A stretch of 42,742 nucleotides of DNA from a virus, in the IMG/VR virus record IMGVR_UViG_3300031673_007329, positions 1 through 42,742 of that record. The stretch is one strand, 5' to 3'. The notes below the pieces were generated by a model. It was not told the origin of the DNA and ran no database searches. It was given only the letters and a program-made list of their open reading frames with translations. Shown piece after piece: positions 15,658 through 24,094 of the stretch. Position numbers and translations under genes: made by a program. Numbering within the stretch: position 1 is the stretch's first letter; every line of letters starts with the position of its first letter.

Positions 15658-15708
15658 CATGGCTAGCATGATTCGTGAACTTAGAAGGCGAGGGAACTCG
15701 TCTTTTTT
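15649..15708 (+). ncRNA. Two-hairpin leader RNA, copy 2
   Basis: CTAG (15650-15653) pairs with CTAG (15663-15666) around nine bases. A 16-base linker ends in GTGAACTT. AGAAGG then begins a hairpin (15687-15692 with 15697-15702, loop GGAA) followed by six T. It shares the plan, spacing and AGAAGG motif of copies 1, 3 and 4 but has a less A-rich first loop. It heads the tail and adaptor genes. Confidence 0.7.
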
Positions 15709-15729
15709 AATTGAACGGAGGTGAAGATT

Positions 15730-16020
15730 ATGCAACCTGTTTCGGGATTTCAGTGGAAAGCAATTTCTGCGGCGGGAACTACTTTAGTCAAGGATACAAA
15801 CGCCGTTGTTGAAAGAGTTGTTATTGGCGGAACTTATGCTGGTACAGTTGAATTGCACGATGCCTCAAGCACGGCAGGAACCACCTCTACTTCTCAGGTT
15901 GTTTCAATCGGGGTACCATTAACAAACTACCCAGCATCTATTGAACTAGGGGCTGAATTTAGAAAAGGTCTTGTTTATGAAGCGACTGGGACGCCAGTAT
16001 TAACTATTATTTACAATTAA
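15730..16020 (+). CDS. Small beta-rich virion protein
   Basis: 96 residues from the ATG at 15730, nine bases after CGGAGG; the frame could also open with GTG at 15721, which overlaps the ribosome site. The sequence alternates hydrophobic and small polar residues with many Thr, Gly and Val, typical of a small beta-sandwich such as a decoration or tail-attachment protein. No catalytic motif or membrane segment. It is the first gene after the promoter of the tail unit and directly abuts the second glycosyltransferase, suggesting it may be that enzyme's substrate or simply a structural neighbour. Confidence 0.6.
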   Translation: MQPVSGFQWKAISAAGTTLVKDTNAVVERVVIGGTYAGTVELHDASSTAGTTSTSQVVSIGVPLTNYPASIELGAEFRKGLVYEATGTPVLTIIYN

Positions 16021-16785
16021 ATGGCCAAAAAGAAACCAGCGTGCTTTTTTACTGGTGCTTATAGTGATGAGTACCTTAATAACTATATCCCAATGATGAG
16101 GAATAGTTTAAAGAAATTTCATCCTGATATTCCTCACATTATTATTGGCAAAGATAAGTTTGAGGCCGCTGTAAGGGCTGACCCACTTAATAGATTAAGA
16201 ACATACGCTTTGTTTGGTGAGCCACTATCAAAAGAGTATGACCTGGTGATGGGGATTGATGCTGATTGTATCGTTACTGGTGATTTAAGCCATATTATTG
16301 ACGACAAAACTTACGATGTTGGTTGTGTCCTAAACAATAATTTGGTTGACCCTAAATTAGTGGTTTGGGATGTCAGCCCAGACTTTTATGTCAATTGCGG
16401 CTTTATGGCGATTAGAGGAGAAAGACCTTGGAGTTGGTGGAACAAACTCAATCATGGCAGTTGGTTACCCAAATATCAGTTTATAGAACAAGATATGCTT
16501 AACATTATGGTTCACTATGGCGACCTTAATTGTAAAATTTTTGACCTTTCGAACAAGTGGCACGGACTCATAAATATGGGGCAATGGAATAAGATGGTTA
16601 TGCGGGATGGGAAACTTATTCTGCCTAAAACTGGGGGTGTTTGTGAGGAAGATAAGGATATAAAGATTATTCATTGGGCTGGGGGTCCGTCAAGAAAGAA
16701 AATGAACTATCATGTCTTTTTTAACAAAGAAGTTTGTAAATATTTAGATTATTTAACCAAAGATGCCGAAAAACCTATTAGTTGA
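16021..16785 (+). CDS. Glycosyltransferase, GT-A fold (GT8-like)
   Basis: 254 residues. GIDADC near residue 80 is the DXD metal/nucleotide-sugar site; YVNCGFMAI, EQDMLN and IIHWAGG follow in the order seen in GT8-type transferases. It uses a nucleotide-sugar donor to add one residue to an acceptor. The ATG directly follows the stop of the small beta-rich gene, and the end overlaps the next gene by 23 bases, so it is translated as part of the virion operon rather than with the sugar cassette. Glycosylation of a tail protein is therefore a reasonable inference; a host glycan is the alternative. Confidence 0.85.
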   Translation: MAKKKPACFFTGAYSDEYLNNYIPMMRNSLKKFHPDIPHIIIGKDKFEAAVRADPLNRLRTYALFGEPLSKEYDLVMGIDADCIVTGDLSHIIDDKTYDVGCVLNNNLVDPKLVVWDVSPDFYVNCGFMAIRGERPWSWWNKLNHGSWLPKYQFIEQDMLNIMVHYGDLNCKIFDLSNKWHGLINMGQWNKMVMRDGKLILPKTGGVCEEDKDIKIIHWAGGPSRKKMNYHVFFNKEVCKYLDYLTKDAEKPIS

Positions 16786-17002
16786 AGACACTAAGCCGAC
16801 TGGGGGTTTGGTTGAAAACATAAAATCTAAAATGGTTGATTTAGGAAATATAGCCGATGCTGTTTGGCAAGGAGGAACAATGACTTATCGCAACCATACA
16901 CTTTACCGAAGCAATGACTATTACCGAGGTGGAAAAACAAGTAGCTCTGATATTGGTGAAACATCAGTAAGGCCTAAAATTTTATCATTGGAGGATTTAT
17001 AA
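16763..17002 (+). CDS. Small protein between glycosyltransferase and tail gene
   Basis: 79 residues, starting inside the glycosyltransferase gene (23-base overlap) and ending two bases before the next ATG. It has a tract with Arg, Asn and several Tyr (TYRNHTLYRSNDYYRGG) and no recognised domain. The packing and coding-like composition support expression. A virion or assembly role is suggested only by its position. Confidence 0.5.
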   Translation: MPKNLLVEDTKPTGGLVENIKSKMVDLGNIADAVWQGGTMTYRNHTLYRSNDYYRGGKTSSSDIGETSVRPKILSLEDL

Positions 17003-17003
17003 A

Positions 17004-17804
17004 ATGGCAAACCCAGGCACATCAACTTTTCCAGGAACAATAGATGATTTTACTGCTCCAGGCACGGGGACATACGAAGATACTTCGGGATATGAACACG
17101 ACTTACTTCATGCCCAAGAACAAGATGCGGTGGAGAAGATAGAAACTGCCATTGGAACAACCGCAGGAACTGGGGTTTTGACTAACTTTACCTCTGGAGA
17201 TTTGGCAGCAAGAATAAACAATGAAACTCTTGGAACTCCCGCTATTACAGGAGGAACAGCCAACAATATAACTCTTGGAACTCCCCTAACTGACACGATT
17301 GCCGAAAAAACAGCCGCAGCAGGAGTAACGATTGATGGACTTTTAATTAAAGATGGAGGATTAACTTTAGTAGATACTGCTTTGAATATGAATGTTAAGG
17401 CAAGAGCTTATGCTTCTGCCGCACAGAATGATATTGCCCAAGCAACTTGGACAAAAGTTGTTTTAGGAACAGAAACATATGATGTCGGAGGGGATTTTGC
17501 TTCAAGCACCTTTACTGCTCCAGTGGCGGGTTATTATCAGGTTTGTGCTAATGTTGGTTTCCAAAATGGAACTGCTGGCACAAGGGTAGGGGCATCAATT
17601 TATCTACAGGGGGTAGCTTATGCTACTGGCGAGGCTAATATTGGTGCTGATGGATATGGTGCGTGTTTCGTATCTGATATTATTTATGTTCCAGTAGGGG
17701 AAACCATTGATTTATATTGTCTTGTCATCCCGAATGCTACTACTGACCTTCTGGTTGGTAGTAGAGATTTAACCTTTATGTCAGTTCATTTATTGTCGGT
17801 TTAA
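17004..17804 (+). CDS. Tail-fibre-like protein with C1q-type domain
   Basis: 266 residues; GGAGG upstream. The N-terminal half is Gly/Thr/Ala-rich with a DLLHAQEQDAVEKIE segment common in phage fibre attachment regions. The C-terminal 125 residues read as a C1q/TNF-like jelly roll (VGGDFASSTFTAPVAGYYQV is the typical strand pair), a trimerising domain used for receptor or glycan contact. The TAATG at 17802 links it to the invading HNH gene. Receptor binding is inferred from the fold only. Confidence 0.7.
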   Translation: MANPGTSTFPGTIDDFTAPGTGTYEDTSGYEHDLLHAQEQDAVEKIETAIGTTAGTGVLTNFTSGDLAARINNETLGTPAITGGTANNITLGTPLTDTIAEKTAAAGVTIDGLLIKDGGLTLVDTALNMNVKARAYASAAQNDIAQATWTKVVLGTETYDVGGDFASSTFTAPVAGYYQVCANVGFQNGTAGTRVGASIYLQGVAYATGEANIGADGYGACFVSDIIYVPVGETIDLYCLVIPNATTDLLVGSRDLTFMSVHLLSV

Positions 17805-17893
17805 TGATTATAAAAGCCAGAAATACGCTCTCAGAAAAAGCCCAAAAAACCTATTTGACCCATACTGAGTCAGCGGGAACTAATGTTTTGCGT
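17804..17893 (+). repeat. Duplicated 5' end of the adaptor gene (copy fused to HNH)
   Basis: The first 30 codons encode a peptide identical at 25 of 30 positions to the first 30 residues of the adaptor starting at 18465, both ending in the run TESAGTNVLR. The DNA is far more different than the protein, mostly at third positions, so this is not a fresh tandem duplication. See the entries for the HNH and adaptor genes. Confidence 0.85.
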
Positions 17894-18475
17894 AATGATA
17901 AGGGACAATTTGTAAAGGGACATGAAAAACCAAAAGAAATGCTACAAAAAATGAGCAATAGCTTACAAGGCAGGACTGTTTGGAATAAAGGAAGGGAATT
18001 ACATTATGATGTTTGGAACAAGGGAATGGATAGCCGACCCAAATGTCTAGACTGTGGTAAACAACTAACTCATTATAAAACAAAAAGATGTAGAAAATGT
18101 GCCAATGAAGGAATATTAAATCCCAGTTGGAGGGGTGGAATTACAGAAGACAAAAAGCAATATAACAAAAATTATAAACAAATAAATAGAGAACGACTTA
18201 CTTTTCTTCAGCAAAAGAGAAGGGTATTAAAAAACAACGCAGTTGGAAGTCATACTTTTGAAGAATGGAAATTATTAAAAGAATTTTATGGCAATATGTG
18301 TCTTTGTTGTAAAAAACTTGAGCCAGAAATTAAATTAACAGAAGACCATATAATTCCTCTAAGTATGGATGGTTCAGACGAAATTAGCAATATTCAGCCT
18401 CTATGTATAGAATGTAATTCGATTAAAAGAACCAAAACAATAGATTATAGAGGAGAACTTATCTATGTTAATTAA
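17804..18475 (+). CDS. HNH homing endonuclease fused to an adaptor N-terminus
   Basis: 223 residues. Residues 1-30 copy the start of the downstream adaptor protein; after NVLR the sequence changes to a homing-type endonuclease. The C-terminal 70 residues hold the HNH site: CLCC, the LTEDHIIPLS strand with the catalytic His, and CIECNS for the structural zinc. The same HNH type is found at 28447. A linker with NUMOD-like GQFVKGH and WNKGR pieces precedes it. The endonuclease appears to have entered the adaptor gene after codon 30, borrowing its start, while a second copy of those codons keeps the adaptor intact. The A+T content is higher than in its neighbours. Confidence 0.85.
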   Translation: MIIKARNTLSEKAQKTYLTHTESAGTNVLRNDKGQFVKGHEKPKEMLQKMSNSLQGRTVWNKGRELHYDVWNKGMDSRPKCLDCGKQLTHYKTKRCRKCANEGILNPSWRGGITEDKKQYNKNYKQINRERLTFLQQKRRVLKNNAVGSHTFEEWKLLKEFYGNMCLCCKKLEPEIKLTEDHIIPLSMDGSDEISNIQPLCIECNSIKRTKTIDYRGELIYVN

Positions 18476-19598
18476 GGCTCGAAATACTCTTGCGGAGACA
18501 GCTGGCAAAACATTCCTGACACATACAGAAAGTGCTGGCACTAATGTTCTTAGGTGGAAAAACCCTTCTCAGTTCTCGGCGAGCTGGGCAGTCCAGGTTG
18601 GAGAAACAGGAGAAGAGCAAACAGAGATAGTTTTATTAAGTACTGCCGCAGTTTCAGGAACGGCAGGCACTTTAACCGCTAATGATTCCTACGAACATCC
18701 TGCTGATACTCCATTATACGCAATCAAATACAATCAGATAGTTTTTGAAGTTTCTACTACAGGAACAGCGGGAACGGCTCTAGCTATAGCCGCAGGGACT
18801 GTTCCCATTACCCCAGACAGTGAATATACCCAGTTTGACCATACGGCTGGCTCAACTACTTATGCTTACAAAACCGCTTTTAGGAGTTCAGTTTTAGCTG
18901 TTAATTCCACTGAATCAGATTGGATTATTGTTACAGTTCCCTTTTATTCTTTAATGTCTTTAAGGCAGAGAGTTAAAGATAAACTCTGGGATGCCACTTT
19001 TGTTACCGATGACCAGATTGATGATTGGCACAATGAGTTTCTTGATGAAATGACCAACGCCATGATTGATGTCAACGAGGATTACAATCTCGGCACAGCC
19101 AATGTCTCCTTTTCTGGAACAGTTGAATTGGGAACAATTACTGATGCTAATTTTAAACAGGTAAGGCGGGTTTGGATGACTAGCAATGATGAAGATTGGT
19201 ACAACGCAACAAAAATGGAGATGACCCAATTTCTGCCTGACCAAGAGTTTAACAGCACCAACCCTTACTTTGCGATGTATGACAACAATGTGATTTTGAG
19301 AAGGCCGAATGATGCAAGCGGGACAGCAAATGTGCTTTTCTACAAATTGACAACTAAGCTGTCTGATGATATGGATGAACTCCCAGTTCCTATGAGAGGC
19401 TATACTAAGGGTTTTGTTGATTACTCTCTTATCCAAGCCCAATACAAAGACGGCAAGATAAGCCTTTCAGAAAAGAAAATAGCTGAATCGGACTTAATAG
19501 ACAGATTTAAAAAAGAGTTAGCGCCTCGTTCAAAATCGGGTCCGACAGTCATAGATATTGTTGAAGATATTGGGCAGGGCATGGATATTGAACTATAA
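18465..19598 (+). CDS. Head-tail adaptor (connector) protein
   Basis: 377 residues. Residues 1-160 are beta-rich. From about 165 the segment SLRQRVKDKLWDATFVTDDQ, followed by a helical run with EFLDEMTNAM, resembles adaptor proteins that bind the portal and start the tail in short-tailed phages. The start at 18465 lies inside the end of the HNH gene and the stop is shared with the next start (TAATG). The first 30 residues duplicate the HNH N-terminus. Called from sequence flavour and its place before the propeller-like gene; no catalytic motif. Confidence 0.65.
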   Translation: MLIKARNTLAETAGKTFLTHTESAGTNVLRWKNPSQFSASWAVQVGETGEEQTEIVLLSTAAVSGTAGTLTANDSYEHPADTPLYAIKYNQIVFEVSTTGTAGTALAIAAGTVPITPDSEYTQFDHTAGSTTYAYKTAFRSSVLAVNSTESDWIIVTVPFYSLMSLRQRVKDKLWDATFVTDDQIDDWHNEFLDEMTNAMIDVNEDYNLGTANVSFSGTVELGTITDANFKQVRRVWMTSNDEDWYNATKMEMTQFLPDQEFNSTNPYFAMYDNNVILRRPNDASGTANVLFYKLTTKLSDDMDELPVPMRGYTKGFVDYSLIQAQYKDGKISLSEKKIAESDLIDRFKKELAPRSKSGPTVIDIVEDIGQGMDIEL

Positions 19599-21001
19599 TG
19601 GCAATCGTTCGAGTATACAATCTAGCTGGTTTAAATCTCAAAGTGTCTCCTTTTCTTCACAAAGAAGGGGATATGATTCGGTGTTTAAACACGGAAAACG
19701 ACCAGATTGGTGCTAAAAAGAAAAGACCTGGTTATGTAACTTACTTGGGAACGGCAGATGGAGTTCAAGTCAATACTCTTTTTAATTGGACGAAAAACAG
19801 TGGGACACAACTTTGGAATTATCGGGCTTCAGGAAGCATTCTTTACTATTCAACTCAAGGAACAGGAGTTTGGACAACTTGCGGGAATGGAACAATAACT
19901 GATGGCAACCATGTCGGCCACGCTGTCTTAGAAGATACTTTGATTGTTGGTGATGGGGCGGGTTCGACGAGATTTACTACTGACGGGACTTCTTTTTCAA
20001 ACGGCACGGGTGCCCCAGAGGCTGACCACTTTGCTCAATACCAAGAAAGGATTTGGTGCGGCGGGACTTCCTCTGATTTGTATTACTCAACTACTGGAAC
20101 GCCAAGCGACTGGACAAGCGATTCTTCTTCAATCAAAATTCCAGGGGCAGGAAAAATCAACGGAGTTTTCAAAGCTAACGATAGGTTGGCAATCACTAAA
20201 AACTCTGGCTTGATGTTCAGATACGATGGTTACAATTTAGTTGATATGGCCACCGATTTGGCCTTTACTTCCCCCTATTCTGTTGGTGAGGTTGAAGGTT
20301 ACAGAGTTGGGTTAAACAGATTAGGGTTCTTTGGCTACGGCGGGGACAGGCCAGAGATTGTTTCTAACCCGATAGAAAAACAAGTTTACAATGATGCGGG
20401 CGAGGGAATTGCGGGAACAGTCTTTGATAATGCTCCAGGAGTTTGCCACCGCTACGATTACTTGTGTTCGGTGGGAACGGTAACTGATGATTTGACTGAC
20501 GAAGAAGTAGCCGATTGTATTGAAAAATATGATTACCAAGCGGATGAGTGGAGCAACTGGAAGTTCGCCCATAGACCAACTGCCTGGTTGTCTTACAAAG
20601 ATGCCACTGGAAACCAAAAGTTAATTTTCGGTGACGCTAATGGCCAATGTTATACTTACGGCGGGACGGCAACAAATGATAATGGGGAAACTGTTGAAAC
20701 AGTAATGGAACTTGTCATTCACGGTGGAGTTCCTGAAACAGAGAAAAAGTGGAATTGGCTTTGGGCTTTTTTTAATCCTGGCTGTCAAGCGAAAGTCCAA
20801 GTCGCTATGGGCAATACTTTCACCAAAGGAAAGAAAAAGTGGATTGACTTGGGTGATTGTTCAAATGGTGTGGCAGAATTCAAATTCCCTCAAGGTTCAA
20901 GGTCAAGACTTTTGTTTGTGAAAATTTACGAGGCATCACGCAATACTAGGTTCAACCTATACGGGTTTTCATATGATGCTGACCCGATTGCGAGGAGATA
21001 A
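19598..21001 (+). CDS. Beta-propeller-like tail (nozzle-type) protein
   Basis: 467 residues with repeated blocks ending in W or Y and Gly/Asp turns (LFNWTK, LWNYRASGSILYYST, AVLEDTLIVGDG, FAQYQERIWCGG, GVFKANDRLAI), which read as propeller blades. Proteins of this length and pattern form the tail nozzle below the adaptor in short-tailed phages (T7 gp12 or P22 gp10-like). It starts in a TAATG overlap with the adaptor gene and is followed after its TAA by the next ATG, so the three are translated together. No enzyme motif seen. Confidence 0.65.
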   Translation: MAIVRVYNLAGLNLKVSPFLHKEGDMIRCLNTENDQIGAKKKRPGYVTYLGTADGVQVNTLFNWTKNSGTQLWNYRASGSILYYSTQGTGVWTTCGNGTITDGNHVGHAVLEDTLIVGDGAGSTRFTTDGTSFSNGTGAPEADHFAQYQERIWCGGTSSDLYYSTTGTPSDWTSDSSSIKIPGAGKINGVFKANDRLAITKNSGLMFRYDGYNLVDMATDLAFTSPYSVGEVEGYRVGLNRLGFFGYGGDRPEIVSNPIEKQVYNDAGEGIAGTVFDNAPGVCHRYDYLCSVGTVTDDLTDEEVADCIEKYDYQADEWSNWKFAHRPTAWLSYKDATGNQKLIFGDANGQCYTYGGTATNDNGETVETVMELVIHGGVPETEKKWNWLWAFFNPGCQAKVQVAMGNTFTKGKKKWIDLGDCSNGVAEFKFPQGSRSRLLFVKIYEASRNTRFNLYGFSYDADPIARR

Positions 21002-21751
21002 ATGAAGGATTATTCGGACTTAAACTTAAACAATAGACTCCAAAATGTAAACAGCCTTGCCGTAAGAAGGCGAGGTGAATCATTCAATCCTCCAACCGAT
21101 TTTGAGTCCCAAGTAGATAGAGGGGCAGTAACAAGAGGTAAATTGGGAACAATAAGCGCTGATGTTCTTAAGGGTGGAACTTTAACTTTGGGCGGAGCAA
21201 ATAATGTTAACGGGGTATTTTCTCTACAAGATGAGGGCGGGACAGAAAAAATCTCAATGGACAAAGATGGGATGACAGTTAATGATGGCGTGATAACAAT
21301 TCAAGATAGTGCTGGTTCTTCGGTTATTGATAGTTCGGGAGTAGTAAGTCTTACTACTTTTCCATCTGATAGTGTTGAACAACCCGTTGAACAAGCTACT
21401 TCTAGTGATACTTGGGCAGATATTTCTGGTGTAAGTTTAAATATTCCTAGTTTAGCAAGAGATACGAAATTTCTGTTTCTTTGGACAGCCTTACTTTATG
21501 CAGAAGATGCTACATGGGCTTCAGTAGCAGTTCGTTTAAGGGTAGATGATACTACATATAGACCTTGGATGATTTTGACTCAGGGCGACAATCCAAATGT
21601 AGATAGAGTTGATGCTCAATTAAGCACTTTTAAGTTTCTAACTCTTGGAAGTGGAACTCATACCGTTAAACTACAATTTAGAAAATGGGAAACTGGTGCT
21701 TATGGATATGCTGACCAAATAATATTAAGTTATATTCAACTAGGAAAATAA
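21002..21751 (+). CDS. Tail-fibre-like protein
   Basis: 249 residues, directly abutting the propeller gene. Residues 30-120 have Gly/Asp/Ser-rich repeats around LGTISADVLKGGTLTLGG and GVFSLQDEGG, typical of trimeric fibre shafts. The C-terminal 120 residues form a compact beta-rich domain with several Trp, possibly a carbohydrate-contact head. The promoter and leader of the next unit begin one base after its stop. Function inferred from composition and neighbours. Confidence 0.6.
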   Translation: MKDYSDLNLNNRLQNVNSLAVRRRGESFNPPTDFESQVDRGAVTRGKLGTISADVLKGGTLTLGGANNVNGVFSLQDEGGTEKISMDKDGMTVNDGVITIQDSAGSSVIDSSGVVSLTTFPSDSVEQPVEQATSSDTWADISGVSLNIPSLARDTKFLFLWTALLYAEDATWASVAVRLRVDDTTYRPWMILTQGDNPNVDRVDAQLSTFKFLTLGSGTHTVKLQFRKWETGAYGYADQIILSYIQLGK

Positions 21752-21752
21752 G

Positions 21753-21781
21753 TTGACAAAACAAATGAAACCTAGTATATT
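21753..21781 (+). promoter_or_regulatory. Promoter of the internal-protein/lysis unit
   Basis: TTGACA (21753-21758) and TATATT (21776-21781) separated by 17 bases: a near-perfect sigma70 promoter in a short gap. Predicted start about 21788, the first base of the leader RNA. Confidence 0.85.
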
Positions 21782-21787
21782 AAATCT

Positions 21788-21848
21788 ACCTGACAAAAAA
21801 CGGCAGGCAAACTTTGTGAATTAGAAGGCAGAGAAATCTGTCTTTTTT
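21788..21848 (+). ncRNA. Two-hairpin leader RNA, copy 3
   Basis: CCTG (21789-21792) pairs with CAGG (21804-21807) around an A-rich 11-base loop. A 15-base linker ends in GTGAATT. AGAAGG then begins a hairpin (21827-21832 with 21837-21842, loop GAAA) and six T. Spacing equals copies 1 and 4. It precedes the genes for internal virion proteins and lysis. Confidence 0.8.
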
Positions 21849-21869
21849 ATTGGAGAAAAGGAAAAAATT

Positions 21870-22667
21870 ATGGCAGAAAAACCAAGTTCTGAATGGGTAA
21901 AAGCAAATTATCCTGGCTACGCTGGTTGGAACGACCCAGCATCTATTGTTGCTGATTATATGGCAACAGGAGGCTCTGGAAAAGAAGGTGCTGGTGGTGC
22001 TGCTCCTGGTGGTGGTGCTGGTGTCCCCACTATGCAAGATTTTAGCGGCATTGTTTCCCAAGCCCAGAAAATGTATCAAGAGGCCGCTGCACCCCAAGCT
22101 GCCGCCCTAGAAGCCCAAAAACCAAGTATTGAACAAAGATACAAAGACCTTGTTGCTGACATTACCCAAACTGGCAGGGAAGCAAAAACAGCTGAATTTG
22201 CTCGGCGTGGTATTCCAATTTCTTCGGGGATGATGGAACAGCAACTCGGCCAGCAACTGGCTGGCCCGATTGCCCAAGCTGGTCAAGCTAGAGGCGGTGA
22301 ACTACAAAACTTAACTATGGCTCTTGCTAACTTACAAGCTGGAGGGCAAACAGGGGCGATTCAGACAGCTTTGAGTATGTTAGGGATGCAAACTGGGGCC
22401 CAACAATCTGCGGCTGAATTAGCAATGAGGCAATGGGCTGAGCAAGAGGCAACGAGAAGGGCTGGAATGGTAACACCAGCACAACAACTTGCACAACAAC
22501 AATTTGAATGGCAACAACCTTACGAAGAAAGAATGTATGAATATCAACTCGGTAAGCCTTATTACAAACCAGAAGCAGCAGCTCCGACTCCAACTCCATT
22601 TCCTACCTTTGGGGGAGCTGGCTTGTATGGATGGGGTCAAGGAGTAGAGCCTTGGAGTCCACGATGA
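21870..22667 (+). CDS. Internal virion-type protein, Gln/Ala-rich
   Basis: 265 residues; weak GGAGAAAAGG site. After a Gly-rich stretch (about 33-52) the protein is a long Ala/Gln/Glu helix (QKMYQEAAAP, QLGQQLAGP, AELAMRQWAEQEATRR), then a Pro-rich tail. The composition fits internal or ejection proteins of short-tailed phages, which have no tape measure. It ends in an ATGA overlap with the next such gene. No lytic or membrane motif. Identification is by composition only. Confidence 0.55.
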   Translation: MAEKPSSEWVKANYPGYAGWNDPASIVADYMATGGSGKEGAGGAAPGGGAGVPTMQDFSGIVSQAQKMYQEAAAPQAAALEAQKPSIEQRYKDLVADITQTGREAKTAEFARRGIPISSGMMEQQLGQQLAGPIAQAGQARGGELQNLTMALANLQAGGQTGAIQTALSMLGMQTGAQQSAAELAMRQWAEQEATRRAGMVTPAQQLAQQQFEWQQPYEERMYEYQLGKPYYKPEAAAPTPTPFPTFGGAGLYGWGQGVEPWSPR

Positions 22668-24007
22668 ATGGAACTTGGAATCAAAGTCAAGTAGACCAAT
22701 GGTATCAGCAAAACCTTGCCGCTGGAGTTAGCAAAAGCAAACTGGACGCTCTTGTCCAACAACAGCAGGCTGATTATCTTGTTAGACAGGGAGTGCCTGC
22801 AGCCGATATTGAGACTTCCCCAGTTAAACTTCGAGGGCAAGTCCAAGAAGCAGCAAAAGGGGGATACAGACCAGCTTTAACTGCCGCAGAAAAAAAAGCC
22901 ACAACACAATTTAAAACCTTAAAATCCAACATTGACATTTTAGAAAAAAACTTGGAGCAAGTAGAAGTAAGAGGGCCAGCAGCAGGTCGTTTGGGTTTTA
23001 TTTCTGGTATTACTGGAGGAAAGGTTTTTCCAGAAGTGAGAGATTACGAGGCATTGAGAAAATCAATGATTGCTCCCATAGCAAGAACAATATCTGGAGA
23101 AGTCGGGGTATTGACGGATAAAGATATCGCTAGAGCTGAAGGAATGTTACCCAAAATTTGGGAAGACCCTGGTGTTGCAAGAAGAAAATTAAGTAATATC
23201 AGAGAACTCGTTTCCGAAAGACTTGGGGAAGAACCACCAGTAAGGGGAGAAGCGGAAGTAGCGGAACCTGGAGTAACTGGACAAATACCCTCCACGCTTC
23301 AAAAAGCACTTGGTTTAATTCCTCCTGCTGCTGGTATTGCGGCTGGAATGATTCCAGGGTTAGGACAAATACCAGGAGTTAGGGGTGCTGTGGCAGGAGC
23401 AGGCTATGCTGCGGGCGGAAGAGCACAACAAGTTTTAAGGGAAGAAGCTCCACCTGAAGCCCGTCAATGGGGGTTGGCAGGAAGAGCACCAACAGGAGGA
23501 GAAATGGGGCAAATTGGTAGTGGAGCATTGATGGATTTGCTTTTAAGAGGAGCAGGGGGGCTTCTTAGAAAAGGTGGGCTAAAAGGAGTAGTTGGAAAAA
23601 CAAGAGAAAAAGTAGCCAAAGAAATAACAGAAAAAGTTTCAGCCACTAAAATAGTTAAACCTATTGAAGAATTTATAAAAAGACATCCTGAGGCTCGAAC
23701 TAAAGATGTGTTAAAAATAATTGAGGAATTAAAAAGAGATAAAACTCTTCCTGTTTCTGATATTTTACAGAGAACACAAGTATGGAATGATGCTTACAGA
23801 GCAGGGGGTGGATTAAAAGCAGGCGTAAAAAACAAAGTCTATGATTTGCTTGCTAAAGCTGGAAAAGCCGAGATTAAGAGAATTGCCCCTGAAGTCGCTA
23901 AACAAACCGCAAAACTTAGATTTTTGTATCAAGCACCAAGAACAGCCAGCAAGGCGGCTTGGCAAGCATTAAAAATTGGGGGGTTGGGGAGAATGTTAGG
24001 ATTATAA
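22664..24007 (+). CDS. Internal virion/ejection-type protein
   Basis: 447 residues. The ATG at 22664 forms an ATGA overlap with the preceding gene. Residues 1-190 are helical and charged; about 215-300 is a hydrophobic Gly/Ala/Pro/Ile-rich stretch (IPPAAGIAAGMIPGLGQIPG) that could insert in a membrane; the rest is a basic, helical region. This is the pattern of proteins ejected with the DNA that help it cross the host envelope. No catalytic motif. It also resembles tape-measure tails in its hydrophobic centre but is too short. Confidence 0.6.
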   Translation: MNGTWNQSQVDQWYQQNLAAGVSKSKLDALVQQQQADYLVRQGVPAADIETSPVKLRGQVQEAAKGGYRPALTAAEKKATTQFKTLKSNIDILEKNLEQVEVRGPAAGRLGFISGITGGKVFPEVRDYEALRKSMIAPIARTISGEVGVLTDKDIARAEGMLPKIWEDPGVARRKLSNIRELVSERLGEEPPVRGEAEVAEPGVTGQIPSTLQKALGLIPPAAGIAAGMIPGLGQIPGVRGAVAGAGYAAGGRAQQVLREEAPPEARQWGLAGRAPTGGEMGQIGSGALMDLLLRGAGGLLRKGGLKGVVGKTREKVAKEITEKVSATKIVKPIEEFIKRHPEARTKDVLKIIEELKRDKTLPVSDILQRTQVWNDAYRAGGGLKAGVKNKVYDLLAKAGKAEIKRIAPEVAKQTAKLRFLYQAPRTASKAAWQALKIGGLGRMLGL

Positions 24008-24094
24008 ATCCTCGCTTCTTCTTAATTGGTCTAAAGCGAAAATTATAAAAACAATCCAGAACCACATTATTTATATTATAACAGATGAACGCAA

